DNA from: Caenispirillum bisanense
Lineage (GTDB): Bacteria; Pseudomonadota; Alphaproteobacteria; Rhodospirillales; UBA2165
Assembly (NCBI GenBank): GCA_945877815.1
Contig: CAMDWJ010000033.1
Span: forward strand, 1 to 45,057
Direction of reading: 5' to 3'
DNA: 45,057 nt
Shown: positions 23,475-31,046 of the stretch, in pieces
How the letters are laid out: every line of letters starts with the position of its first letter
How positions within the stretch are numbered: position 1 is the stretch's first letter
Program-made: the position numbers and the translations under genes
Notes under the pieces: model-generated
Seen by the model: the letters and a program-made list of their open reading frames with translations, nothing else
Database searches by the model: none
Told to the model about the DNA's origin: nothing

Positions 23475-24473
23475 ATGAAAGCGATGCGTATCCACGAGAA
23501 CGGCGGGCCCGAAGTGCTGCGCTGGGAAGATGCCACCCTGCCTGCGCTCAAAGCCGGCGAGGCTCGAATCAAACATGCCGCCATCTCGCTCAATTTTTCC
23601 GACATCAACGTGCGGCGCGGAGGGTTCTACATCGCCAACCCTTTGCAGTTCCCGGTCATCCTTGGCAACGAGGGTGCGGGCACCGTGGCCGAGGTGGCAC
23701 CCGACGTGAAAAACGTCAAGGTCGGCGATCGCGTCGCCTATGTGGGGTCCGGCGGGCCGTTCTACGAGAACACCGGCTCCTACGCCGAGGAGCGTAACCT
23801 GCCGGCCCATGTGCTGGTGAAACTGCCGGACGGAATTTCCGAACAGGTGGGGGCCGCCATCATGCTCAAGGGGCTCACCGCCAGCATGGTCATCAACCGG
23901 GTCTACAAGCCGAAGCAAGGCGACTTAGTCATGATCCACGCGGCGGCCAGCGGCGTCGGCCTGCTTCTGGTGCAGTGGTGCAAACATTTGGGCGCCACGG
24001 TGCTCGGCACCGTCGGCTCGCAAGTTAAGGCCTGGCTCGTCGCCGCCAACGGCTGCGACCATCCGATCCTCTACCGCGAGACCGACTTCGTGGCGGAGGT
24101 GAAGAAGATTGCTCCGAATGGCGTGCACGCGGTGTTTGACGGGGTCGGCAAGGATACTTTCCTGAAATCGCTCGACGTCATGCGCCCCTTTGCCACCATC
24201 TGCAATTACGGCAATGCGTCCGGCCATCCCGACCCCTTGGATTTGCTGTTGCTCGCCAAAAAGGGCTCGCTGATGGTCAGCCGCCCGGCCTTCTCCACCC
24301 ACATCGCCGACCCGGCGGATTATAAAAAGGCGAGCGACGAGTTGTTCGATCTGGTTTTGCGGGGCATTCTGAAGGTCGACTTGAGCAAGACCTACGCGCT
24401 CAAGGACGCGGCGCAGGCGCACCGCGATCTCGAAGACCGCAAGACGGCGGGCTCGGTCGTATTAATTCCCTAG
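23475..24473 (+). CDS. Zinc-independent MDR oxidoreductase, quinone-oxidoreductase-like
   Basis: A 332-aa medium-chain dehydrogenase/reductase of the QOR branch. The N-terminal catalytic domain contains ISLNFSDINVRRGGFY and the NEGAGTV turn. The nucleotide-binding segment is HAAASGVGLLLVQWCKHLGATVLGTVGS. The clustered zinc-site cysteines of alcohol dehydrogenases are absent. It likely reduces an enone, acrylyl-type or quinone substrate with NADPH. It sits in line with metF-like and the amidohydrolase on the plus strand with small gaps, so it is probably co-transcribed. Confidence 0.88.
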   Translation: MKAMRIHENGGPEVLRWEDATLPALKAGEARIKHAAISLNFSDINVRRGGFYIANPLQFPVILGNEGAGTVAEVAPDVKNVKVGDRVAYVGSGGPFYENTGSYAEERNLPAHVLVKLPDGISEQVGAAIMLKGLTASMVINRVYKPKQGDLVMIHAAASGVGLLLVQWCKHLGATVLGTVGSQVKAWLVAANGCDHPILYRETDFVAEVKKIAPNGVHAVFDGVGKDTFLKSLDVMRPFATICNYGNASGHPDPLDLLLLAKKGSLMVSRPAFSTHIADPADYKKASDELFDLVLRGILKVDLSKTYALKDAAQAHRDLEDRKTAGSVVLIP

Positions 24474-24515
24474 GCCTCCTGGGGCCTCCTGTGCGTTGTG
24501 AAGATGGAGACGATT

Positions 24516-25664
24516 ATGGCGACCGATTACAAAGTCATTTCGTGCGACGATCACCTGGACCTCGCATACCTGCCGGCCGATTTCTGGACCCGGCGCATGC
24601 CGGAGGAATATAAGGACCGCGCTCCCCACGTCGAAGAGCGCAACGGCGAAACCGTATGGATTTGCGACGGCAAGGTGTGGGGTGGCTGGCGCGGCGGAAA
24701 GAAACCGGCTGGCTCGAACAACGCGCCGAAATCGAACTACACCGCCTATGATCGCGGCGGCATCACCGATACAAGCGATCTGCGCGCGGGCGTGGCCAAG
24801 TTGCGCCTCGCCGACATGGATCGCGACGGAGTCTATGCCCACGTAATCTTCGGCCCGGTTTTTTCCATCAAGACCGAGGATGCCGATCTGCGCGACGCCT
24901 GCTACCGCGTCTATAACGACTCGCTCGCCGAACTGTGCGCCGAGGCGCCCGAGCGTCTCCTCGGCGTCCCCATGCTGCCCGAATTCCCCGAACCCGCGAC
25001 CAAGGAGCTCAAGCGCCTGGCCGGGCTGGGCTTCTTCAAACAAGCCAATCTGCAGATCGCGGACGCCAAGCCTCGCCTCAACGACGCGTCGTGGGAGCCG
25101 TTTTGGAACGCCATCGAAGAGACCGGCATGATCCTGTCCTTCCATATCGGCGTCGGCGGCAACCGCCCCGGCGATCCGGCGATCGGCAAGCCCGCCGCGA
25201 CCTTCACCGCGACCAAGCTCTATATTGAACAGTTCCTCGACCCCTTCGTCGATCTCTTCGCCTGGGGCATTCTCGAACGCCATCCGAAGCTGAAGATCGT
25301 GCTCGCCGAGAGCGGGCTCGGCTGGCTGCCGTGGGTGGTCCAGGAGCTCGACAACCGCTTCTGGCGGCTGAACGAGGCCAGCGAATTCTGGTCGACGCGC
25401 GGCGGCACCGGGCTGACGATGAAACCGAGCGAGCTGTTCAAGCGCCAGGTCTATGCCACCTTCCAGGACGACGAGGTCGCCTTGTCGCTTCTGCCCTTTT
25501 ACGGCGACGGGCATGTGATGTGGGCGTCGGACTATCCGCATCCCGACAGCACCTGGCCAAATTCGACCAAAGCGCGCGACCGCCAGATGGCGCATCTGTC
25601 GCCGGAAACCATCAAGGCGCTCACCCACGACAACGCGGCCAAGCTCTACGGGCTGAATTTTTAG
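24516..25664 (+). CDS. Amidohydrolase 2 family metal-dependent hydrolase
   Basis: A 382-aa TIM-barrel hydrolase. N-terminal VISCDDHLD is the start-strand metal region of the ACMSD/amidohydrolase_2 group. ILSFHIGVGG supplies another ligand region, and MWASDYPHPDSTWPN near 340 is the hallmark C-terminal Asp motif. ATG 24516 (MATDYK) is chosen because GGAG lies 8 bp upstream; GTG 24498 would add six residues. Members decarboxylate or hydrolyse aromatic-derived acids. It closes the plus-strand run that starts at 19157. Confidence 0.9.
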   Translation: MATDYKVISCDDHLDLAYLPADFWTRRMPEEYKDRAPHVEERNGETVWICDGKVWGGWRGGKKPAGSNNAPKSNYTAYDRGGITDTSDLRAGVAKLRLADMDRDGVYAHVIFGPVFSIKTEDADLRDACYRVYNDSLAELCAEAPERLLGVPMLPEFPEPATKELKRLAGLGFFKQANLQIADAKPRLNDASWEPFWNAIEETGMILSFHIGVGGNRPGDPAIGKPAATFTATKLYIEQFLDPFVDLFAWGILERHPKLKIVLAESGLGWLPWVVQELDNRFWRLNEASEFWSTRGGTGLTMKPSELFKRQVYATFQDDEVALSLLPFYGDGHVMWASDYPHPDSTWPNSTKARDRQMAHLSPETIKALTHDNAAKLYGLNF

Positions 25665-25710
25665 CAGTCGCGCCGAATTGAGCCGTCATGGCCGGATTTG
25701 ATTTGTAGTC

Positions 25711-25793
25711 GTCATTCCGGCCGAGCGAAGCGAAGAGCCGGAATCCAGTCTTTTTCACGCATCTCCTGGATTCTCGCCTTCGCTGGAATGACG
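25711..25793. repeat. REP-like palindrome pair (CATTCCGGC / CTGGATTC type)
   Basis: A unit GTCATTCCGGC...GCCGGAATCCAG (25711-25748) faces an inverted partner CTGGATTCTCGCC...GGAATGAC (25766-25793). The shared ends GTCATTCC and GAATCCAG in inverted orientation are typical of dispersed REP doublets in alphaproteobacteria. A related half-unit (CCGTCATGGCCGG) lies just upstream at about 25683. It follows the amidohydrolase stop. Confidence 0.65.
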
Positions 25794-25849
25794 AGAAGAG
25801 AAAATCCCCCCAGAAGTCCCGGATTTCCAACGTTTTCGCGCTCCCGGGC

Positions 25850-25970
25850 ATCGACATCGGGGCGACATCTCATCGCCATCTGGTTGACATTGGATCGACA
25901 GGACATCGACATCGGATCGACATTCGATAGTCCGAGGATCGACAGGAAATAAACACCCTATCGACATTTT
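25850..25970. repeat. 11-bp periodic direct-repeat array, consensus ATCGACATCGG
   Basis: Eleven consecutive 11-bp units start at 25850 and step by exactly 11. Units at 25850, 25894, 25905, 25916, 25938 and 25960 begin with exact ATCGACA. Those at 25861, 25872, 25883 and 25949 match five or six of these seven positions; 25927 is degenerate. The period is not a multiple of three and no good ORF crosses it, so it is not a coding repeat. One helical turn per unit would put all copies on one DNA face. The periodicity is seen directly; function is unknown. Confidence 0.8.
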
Positions 25971-26299
25971 CTTTTTCTTTGACCGGCTGGCCGAACGCGC
26001 CCGGCGCTCACCGTCCGTGTTCGGGAGGGTGCTACGAGGGGGGCGCCGAAGATACTGAACGCGGCTAATCTAGCGCGGACCACACCCTCAAGTCAAGAAA
26101 ATATTTCCAATTAAACGGATCAAACATCAAGGCCGGACTTGATCCGGCCGTCCATCTTTCCTTCGATGGCACAAAGATGGATGCGCGGCCACGACAACCA
26201 AAGTGGGCCCGCGTATGACGGCTCTTTCCGACAGCAGACTCTTACCGGACAGTCAGTACCAAGTCCGGGCATGACAGCCTTTGACAGCTCGCCGCCGAC
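25971..26299. other. Non-coding stretch with one REP-like hairpin
   Basis: No supportable gene is seen. A hairpin GGCCGGA-CTTGA-TCCGGCC lies at 26131-26149, and the fragment CCAAGTCCGGGCATGAC near 26260 looks like half of the REP type found at 4047. A plus-strand frame from 26139 to 26516 is open but its composition is not protein-like in the first half. Confidence 0.45.
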
Positions 26300-26443
26300 T
26301 CAAACCTTCTTCGTCAGCGCCTTGATGCGCGGATCGTTGCGCACGCGGGCAAGGCGGCGTTCCTCGGCTGCGGCGATGCGCACCTCGCTGACCAAGGAGC
26401 AGGTCAAGGCGCTCGGTAAGTGGGAGAATGCCAGCAACACCAA
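26300..26443 (-). CDS. Possible small protein or gene remnant
   Basis: A minus-strand frame from TTG 26443 (or GTG 26440) to TGA 26300-26302 ends in a natural-looking charged helix, EVRIAAAEERRLARVRNDP then RIKALTKKV, with GC-rich codons. The N-terminal 20 residues are hydrophobic. No ribosome site is visible, so it may be the tail of a decayed gene. The opposite strand carries a competing open frame. Confidence 0.25.
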   Translation of the reverse strand: MVLLAFSHLPSALTCSLVSEVRIAAAEERRLARVRNDPRIKALTKKV

Positions 26444-26537
26444 TAGTCGTTCGGATCAACTTGCGACCCAACCATCGACCCCGGCGCGTCCGGCAACGCC
26501 AACTCCCAACCGCTAAATCGTAAGCTCACATGAAGGA

Positions 26538-26566
26538 AAGCGGCCCGTGCGAACGGGCCGCTTTTT
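26538..26566. terminator. Bidirectional intrinsic terminator
   Basis: A perfect 12-bp stem AAAGCGGCCCGT, 4-nt loop, ACGGGCCGCTTT, with a T5 run on the plus strand and a weaker T-rich tail (TTTCCTTC) on the minus strand. It lies 16 bp beyond the stop of the minus-strand zinc-ribbon gene and 22 bp beyond the end of the doubtful plus-strand frame. Confidence 0.8.
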
Positions 26567-26581
26567 CGCTGCCCGCCGCGA

Positions 26582-26896
26582 TCAGAACCGCGAGGTTTTG
26601 CGACCCGAGCCCGCGCTTCCGCGCACGCCATCCAGCTGGCAGTCCGGACAGATGACCTGGCCGCTCGATTTCGGCTCGAATGGGTTGCGGCAGACGAAGC
26701 AGATTTGCGTTTGTCGGCGCTCGGCTTTGCGGCGGCTGGCGCCCTTAGCGGTCTGGGGCGGGAGGCCGGCCTTGGCAGCCGCGTCGGCGGCGGCATCGGC
26801 CGCCGCGATCCGTTCCTGGCGCCGACGTTCGAGGATTTTGCGGCGCTCCTGATCCGTACGGCGGTTGTCGCCGGACCAATCTTCTCCTACGGGCAT
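26582..26896 (-). CDS. Small zinc-ribbon protein (hypothetical)
   Basis: A 104-aa protein with a highly charged Arg/Ala-rich helix (about 12-62), followed by two CxxC pairs: Cys66/Cys69 in CFVCRNPF and Cys83/Cys86 in CPDC. Together these form a likely zinc ribbon. The tail is basic. ATG 26896 (MPVGEDW) is preferred over the longer frame, with GAGAG upstream. It may bind nucleic acid or a protein partner. The family was not recognised; the ribbon is the only supportable domain. Confidence 0.65.
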   Translation of the reverse strand: MPVGEDWSGDNRRTDQERRKILERRRQERIAAADAAADAAAKAGLPPQTAKGASRRKAERRQTQICFVCRNPFEPKSSGQVICPDCQLDGVRGSAGSGRKTSRF

Positions 26897-27025
26897 ATTT
26901 CGAAATACTCTCTTCGGCGGTCGCGATCGTGGCCACCCCACTTTACCGCCTTCGAGCGGATCCTTCTGATTGCGATAAACCTAACATATGAGACACGGCA
27001 GCGGAACGCGGGACGTACCCGTATG

Positions 27026-27880
27026 TCACGTTTCCGCCACCACCCTATTACGCAGCACCCCCACCCCGTCGATCTCGACCTCGAAAACATCGCCGTCTCT
27101 GAGATAGACCGGCGGCTTGCGGCCATGTCCCACCCCGGCGCAGGTTCCGGTCGAGATGAGATCGCCGGCGCGCAATTCCACGATGGCGGAATAATAGGAA
27201 ATCAGACCCTCGATGCCATAGATGAGTTGACCGATGGTCGAGCTTTGCAGGATCGTTCCGTTGAGGCGGCCCTGGATCTTCCAGGCGCCTCGATCCGCCG
27301 GCACTTCGTCCGGTGTGGCCAGCCACGGCCCGAAGGACGACGAGTGCCAGAAATTCTTGCCTTGGTCGGTGGAGCGCTGCTGCCAATCGCGGATCGAGCC
27401 GTCCATCAGGCAGGTATAACCGGCGACGTGGGCGAGCGCGTCCGTCTTGGCGATATGCCGCCCGGCCGTGCCGATGACGATGGCAAGCTAGGCCTCGTAG
27501 TCGAAACAATCGGACACCTTGGGCTTCACCACCGCATCCTCGTGCGCGACCAGAGATCCCATCGTCTTGATGAACATCGTGGGGAATTCCGGCGCCACCG
27601 CGCCCGCGCGCATCTCGGCCACATGGTCGTGGTAGTTGCGTCCCGCGCAATAGATGGTGGTCGGTCGCGTGATCAGCGGCAGGAAGCGCACATCTTCGAT
27701 CTGCAGGTCGGGCTCGCCATGGGCGATGTGGTTGCGCACGTCGTCAAACCCGTTGCCGCGAATCACGGCGAGCAGATCGGGATAGAGCGAACCGAGTTGC
27801 GGGCCGAGATTGTAAATCCCTCCGCCCGTGATGACGCTGTAGCTATCGGTTCCGTCGACGCTGAACGATCCGATGCGCAT
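27026..27880 (-). pseudogene. Fumarylacetoacetate hydrolase family gene with one in-frame amber codon
   Basis: The frame from ATG 27880 to the stop near 27026 encodes 284 codons of an FAH-family enzyme (C-C bond hydrolase or decarboxylase of aromatic meta-cleavage type), broken only by TAG at 27488-27490. Upstream are TIYCAGRNYHDHVAEM and FDYEA. After the stop the same frame continues LAIVIGTAGRHIAK, HVAGYTCLMDGSIRDWQQR and LISTGTCAGVGHGRKPP. The normal family motif is DYExELAVVIG, so TAG falls exactly on the second metal-binding Glu (GAG to TAG is one base). No frameshift is seen. It lies downstream of a LysR gene on the same strand. Recent nonsense mutation or sequencing error are the leading explanations. 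Confidence 0.85.
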
Positions 27881-27894
27881 GATTTATCTCTCTT

Positions 27895-28824
27895 TTATTC
27901 GTTCTTCGAAAGCAGCTTGCCCTCCGACACGATGGTATCGCGCAGCCACATATGGCCGCGATCCTGGTCGAAACGCCTGTTCCAGACGAGACAGACATCG
28001 TAGGCCGGGATGCGCACCGGCAGTTCGCGCATCACAAGGCCGAGTTCGGCGGCCGAGCGACGCGCCAGCTTTTCGGCGACACCCGCGATCATGTCGGTGC
28101 CCGGGAGCAGATGCAGCACGACCATGAAATGCGGAACGGTCACCGCGATCGTGCGATGCTTGCCGAGCTTGGCCAGCGCATCGTCGAGACGCCGCGGCGC
28201 GGTGATGGAGGGGCGGAGCGCCACATGCGGATATTTGAGGAAATCGGCGAGCGCCACCTTGTCGTCGGCCTTTTTGAACGCTGGATGGCCCTTGCGCGCG
28301 ACCGCCACCAGCTTTTCGCGGAAGACCGGCGTGAAGCGCAGATCCTTAGGCAGCGACTTCGGCACGATGCCGACGCTGGCCTCGACCTCGCCCGCCTGCA
28401 CAAGCTCGACGCCCGATAGGGTCGAGGTCGAAACCACATCGATCTCGACGCGCGGAGCGGCGGCGACTACGCGGCGCGTGAGCGAGGGCAGCAGGTACAG
28501 CGACGGGTCTTCCGCCATGGCGACGCGGAAGGTGCGCGCATCGCGTACCGGATCGAAGCGGCTGGTGGTATCGAACACGCCGTCGATGGCGGTCAGCACA
28601 TTGCGCACCGCCGCATGCGCTTCCAACGCGCGTGGGGTCGGGCGCATGCCGGACGGGCTGCGCACCAGCAATTCGTCGCCAAACAGATCGCGCAGGCGCG
28701 ACAGCGCATTGGACATGGCCGGTTGCGACAGGTTCACCGCTCGCGCGGCGCGGGTCACGTTGCGATGCTCCATCAACGCATCGAAGGCGACGAGCAGGTT
28801 AAGATCGATCCCGGAGATGTTCAT
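27895..28824 (-). CDS. LysR-family transcriptional regulator (paralogue 1)
   Basis: A 309-aa LTTR of the NodD/LinR-like branch: the helix-turn-helix contains LLVAFDALMEHRNVTRAAR and LSQPAMSNALSRLRDLFGDE (about 10-52), with a ligand-binding domain beyond residue 90. It ends 14 bp before the FAH pseudogene ATG, so it probably controls that gene in cis. ATG 28824 (MNISGID) aligns with the start of the second paralogue; the ribosome site is weak. It is strongly similar to 28927-29838, indicating tandem duplication. Confidence 0.9.
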   Translation of the reverse strand: MNISGIDLNLLVAFDALMEHRNVTRAARAVNLSQPAMSNALSRLRDLFGDELLVRSPSGMRPTPRALEAHAAVRNVLTAIDGVFDTTSRFDPVRDARTFRVAMAEDPSLYLLPSLTRRVVAAAPRVEIDVVSTSTLSGVELVQAGEVEASVGIVPKSLPKDLRFTPVFREKLVAVARKGHPAFKKADDKVALADFLKYPHVALRPSITAPRRLDDALAKLGKHRTIAVTVPHFMVVLHLLPGTDMIAGVAEKLARRSAAELGLVMRELPVRIPAYDVCLVWNRRFDQDRGHMWLRDTIVSEGKLLSKNE

Positions 28825-28843
28825 TGCCACGTCTTGGGAGGCC

Positions 28844-28902
28844 CCTCATGCTGAGCCTGTCGAAGCATCGGGGCCGCATCCTTCGACAGGCTCAGGATGA
28901 GG
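28844..28902. repeat. Long inverted repeat between the two LysR genes
   Basis: The arm CCTCATGCTGAGCCTGTCGA (continuing AGCATC) and its inverted partner ending CTTCGACAGGCTCAGGATGAGG (28876-28902) form a stem of about 25 bp with two mismatches. The CCTCATCCTGAGCCTGTCGAAG sequence is a widespread dispersed palindrome in alphaproteobacteria. It lies just upstream of LysR paralogue 1 and may block read-through from paralogue 2. Confidence 0.7.
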
Positions 28903-28926
28903 CGCTTGGTTGACTACTCGAGCCGC

Positions 28927-29838
28927 TTAGCTCAATTTTTGGCCTTCCGCGATAATGGTCTCGCGCAGCCACATATGCCCGCGATCCTGATCGAAGCGCC
29001 GATGCCAGGCAAGGCAGGCTTCGTGAGCGGGAATGGTCATCGGCGGCTCGGCGATGACAAGGCCGATTTCGGACACCAGACGGCGGGCCAGACGCTCGGC
29101 AAGACATGCGATCATGTCGGTACCCGGGATCAGATACGGCGCCACCATGAAATGTGGCGCCAGCAGCGCGACGCGGCGACGTTTGCCGACTTTGGCGAGC
29201 GCCATGTCGACCCCGCTCAAGGCATCCACCGACGGACGGACGGCGATGTGAGGATAGGCAATAAAATCCTTGAGCGAGACGCGCCCGCCCTTAAAGGCCG
29301 GATGCCCCTTGCGCGCAACGGCGACCAAGCGTTCGCGAAACACCGTCTGGAAACGCAGCTCTTTGGGCGGCGCCTTGGGCACAAGGCCGACGCTCGCCTC
29401 GGCCGTGCCGTCCAGCACCAGCTCGACGCCGGCCACGTGAGCGGTCGAGAGCACGTCCAGATCGATGCCCGGCGTGGCCGCGATCCGCTTGCCCAGCATC
29501 GGCAGCAGATAAAAGGCGGCGTCCTCGGCGAAGGCAACGCGGAAGCGCCGCACGTCGCGGGCGGAATCGAACCGCTCGACCTTGCCCAGCACACCGCCAA
29601 TCGCGGCTAGCGCATCGCGCACCGCACCGTGCGCTTCGAGCGCGCGGGGAGTCGGGCTCATACCGGCGCCGGCGCGCACCAAAAGCTGGTCGGCGAACAA
29701 GTCGCGCAGGCGCGACAGCGCATTGGACATGGCCGGCTGCGACAGTCCGATCGCGCGCGCCGCGCGGGTGACGTTGCGATGCTCCATCAGTGCATCGAAG
29801 GCGACCAGGAGATTGAGGTCCACGCCGGAGATGTTCAT
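28927..29838 (-). CDS. LysR-family transcriptional regulator (paralogue 2)
   Basis: A 303-aa LTTR whose DNA-binding helices (LMEHRNVTRAARAIGLSQPA, then MSNALSRLRDLFADQLLVR) are nearly identical to paralogue 1, while the ligand domain differs more. Both probably recognise similar sites but respond to different effectors. ATG 29838 (MNISGVD) has GGAGGAAGGG upstream; the longer frame runs through a REP element and is rejected. It is divergent from the NMT1-like gene at 30086, so the intergenic region is its likely target. Confidence 0.92.
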   Translation of the reverse strand: MNISGVDLNLLVAFDALMEHRNVTRAARAIGLSQPAMSNALSRLRDLFADQLLVRAGAGMSPTPRALEAHGAVRDALAAIGGVLGKVERFDSARDVRRFRVAFAEDAAFYLLPMLGKRIAATPGIDLDVLSTAHVAGVELVLDGTAEASVGLVPKAPPKELRFQTVFRERLVAVARKGHPAFKGGRVSLKDFIAYPHIAVRPSVDALSGVDMALAKVGKRRRVALLAPHFMVAPYLIPGTDMIACLAERLARRLVSEIGLVIAEPPMTIPAHEACLAWHRRFDQDRGHMWLRETIIAEGQKLS

Positions 29839-29860
29839 GGCTTTCGTCCCTTCCTCCACT

Positions 29861-29943
29861 GTCACCCCCCGGCTCGTCCGGGGGGTCCATGCCAACACCA
29901 ACCCGATCTCGCAATGGATGCCCCGGACGAGCCGGGGCATGAC
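29861..29943. repeat. REP-like doublet in the divergent LysR promoter region
   Basis: The first unit is GTCACCCCCCGG-ctcg-TCCGGGGGGTCCATG (from 29861). The second, inverted, is ATGGATGCCCCGG-acgag-CCGGGGCATGAC (29914-29943). This is the same doublet plan as at 4047-4140. It sits about 20 bp upstream of the LysR start codon, so it would be in its 5' leader or promoter. Confidence 0.65.
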
Positions 29944-29967
29944 GGTCCTTCTCTAACTATTCACTCT

Positions 29968-29988
29968 ATCAATGACCGATATATTGAT
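29968..29988. promoter_or_regulatory. Candidate LysR operator (ATCAAT-N9-ATTGAT)
   Basis: A perfect 6-bp inverted repeat ATCAAT, 9-bp spacer, ATTGAT lies in the divergent region between LysR paralogue 2 and the NMT1-like gene. Dyads of this size and AT content are usual for LysR-type regulators, which commonly bind between divergent promoters. Binding is inferred from position and symmetry. Confidence 0.45.
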
Positions 29989-30085
29989 TATCCATTTCCC
30001 GGATAATGCCCAGCTTGCTACCGTTTCGCAATCGCAAGGGGCCCCTCGGTCAATGGGCCACGCAACACAGAATGGGAGCCACGCC

Positions 30086-30979
30086 ATGAGCCGATTCATC
30101 ATCCAGCCGCACGGACGTCTGCAAGAAATCGTCGCCCACGAGATGGGCTACTTCACCGACGAAGGCCTCGATTACGAGATCAGCGACAATCATGGCGTCG
30201 GCGAAAAGAACAAGAAAGCGGACGGCAGCCTCGTCGAAATCAAATCAGGCGCCTATCAATCCTATGAGAAGGGCAAAGGCAATAAGGGCGATCAGCGCTC
30301 CGACATTTCCTGCGCCTGCCATTGGACGGTGAACAACGCCGCCGCCAACAATATCGGCACTATGTACGGCAAAGCCTATGTGGTGACGCCGGGCGGCATC
30401 ATGGTGCCCAACGATTCACCCATCAAGCGCCCGGAAGACTTAGCGGGCCAGGAGATCGCGGTGGGCTACCAGTCAGGCAGCCACTACACCACGATCCAGG
30501 CGCTCGAACCCTTCCTCAAGCCGAACGACATAAAACTTAAATTCGTCGGCCTTCCGTGGCAACGCGTCGATGTCGCCATTGACAAGGACCTGCCGGCCGC
30601 GAGCCTGTGGGGCATCACCTATCAGACGGGCGAGGAATTGGGCCTGCGCAAGATCGCCGACTGCACCTTCATGATCACCTTCATGTTCCCCGACGGCGTG
30701 GCGCTCGACGATGTCGAGAAATACATGCGCGGACTGAAGAAGGCGCAGATGGAACTCGACCTGCGGCCGGAGAAATACAAACACCACTTCGCGGGCATGA
30801 TCCCCGAACGTTACCGCGACAAAGTCGACGTGCGCCGCTTCGCGGTCGGCGAGCGTATCGTGTTCCTGCCCTATACCCAGGAAACCTTCCAGGCGACGCA
30901 GAACTGGATCCACGAGCGCGGCATCTTCGACCACGCCCCCGAGCGGGTCGACTACATGACGGCGGTCGCGGCGGAGTAA
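30086..30979 (+). CDS. NMT1/THI5-like substrate-binding domain protein without signal peptide
   Basis: A 297-aa protein of the SsuA/THI5 fold. HGRLQEIVAHEMGYFTDEGL is the usual N-terminal lobe of such receptors, and SPIKRPEDLAGQEIAVGYQSG is the typical ligand-cleft segment. Unlike exported receptors, it begins MSRFIIQPHGR with no hydrophobic signal, so it should be cytosolic and may be an enzyme, sensor or decarboxylase-like relative. GGGAG precedes ATG 30086; the longer in-frame start at 29972 lies in the putative operator. It is divergent from LysR paralogue 2 and upstream of the Fe-S protein. Confidence 0.8.
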   Translation: MSRFIIQPHGRLQEIVAHEMGYFTDEGLDYEISDNHGVGEKNKKADGSLVEIKSGAYQSYEKGKGNKGDQRSDISCACHWTVNNAAANNIGTMYGKAYVVTPGGIMVPNDSPIKRPEDLAGQEIAVGYQSGSHYTTIQALEPFLKPNDIKLKFVGLPWQRVDVAIDKDLPAASLWGITYQTGEELGLRKIADCTFMITFMFPDGVALDDVEKYMRGLKKAQMELDLRPEKYKHHFAGMIPERYRDKVDVRRFAVGERIVFLPYTQETFQATQNWIHERGIFDHAPERVDYMTAVAAE

Positions 30980-31001
30980 CAAACCGAAACAAAGACCGGA
31001 C

Positions 31002-31033
31002 AGGCCCTCGCATCGCGCGGGGGCCTTTCTTTT
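31002..31033 (+). terminator. Intrinsic terminator or attenuator
   Basis: AGGCCCtCGC, short loop, GCGcggGGGCCT followed by TTCTTTT. It lies between the NMT1-like gene and the Fe-S protein gene, whose ribosome site begins only a few bases later, so it may reduce rather than abolish downstream expression. Confidence 0.6.
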
Positions 31034-31046
31034 GCGAGGGAAGGCG

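Noticed and set aside
25850-25970. CRISPR array
   Set aside because: Repeats are 11 bp, contiguous and degenerate, with no spacers and no cas genes nearby.
26139-26516. 125-codon plus-strand frame before a terminator
   Set aside because: The first half crosses a REP-like hairpin and no family or ribosome site is seen. Only the end (LTKEQVKALGKW onward) looks protein-like, so it is kept as a note, not a gene.
27488-27490. Amber codon as pyrrolysine or programmed read-through
   Set aside because: No pyl genes or read-through context are visible, and the position is a Glu in the family, so a simple GAG to TAG change is much more likely.
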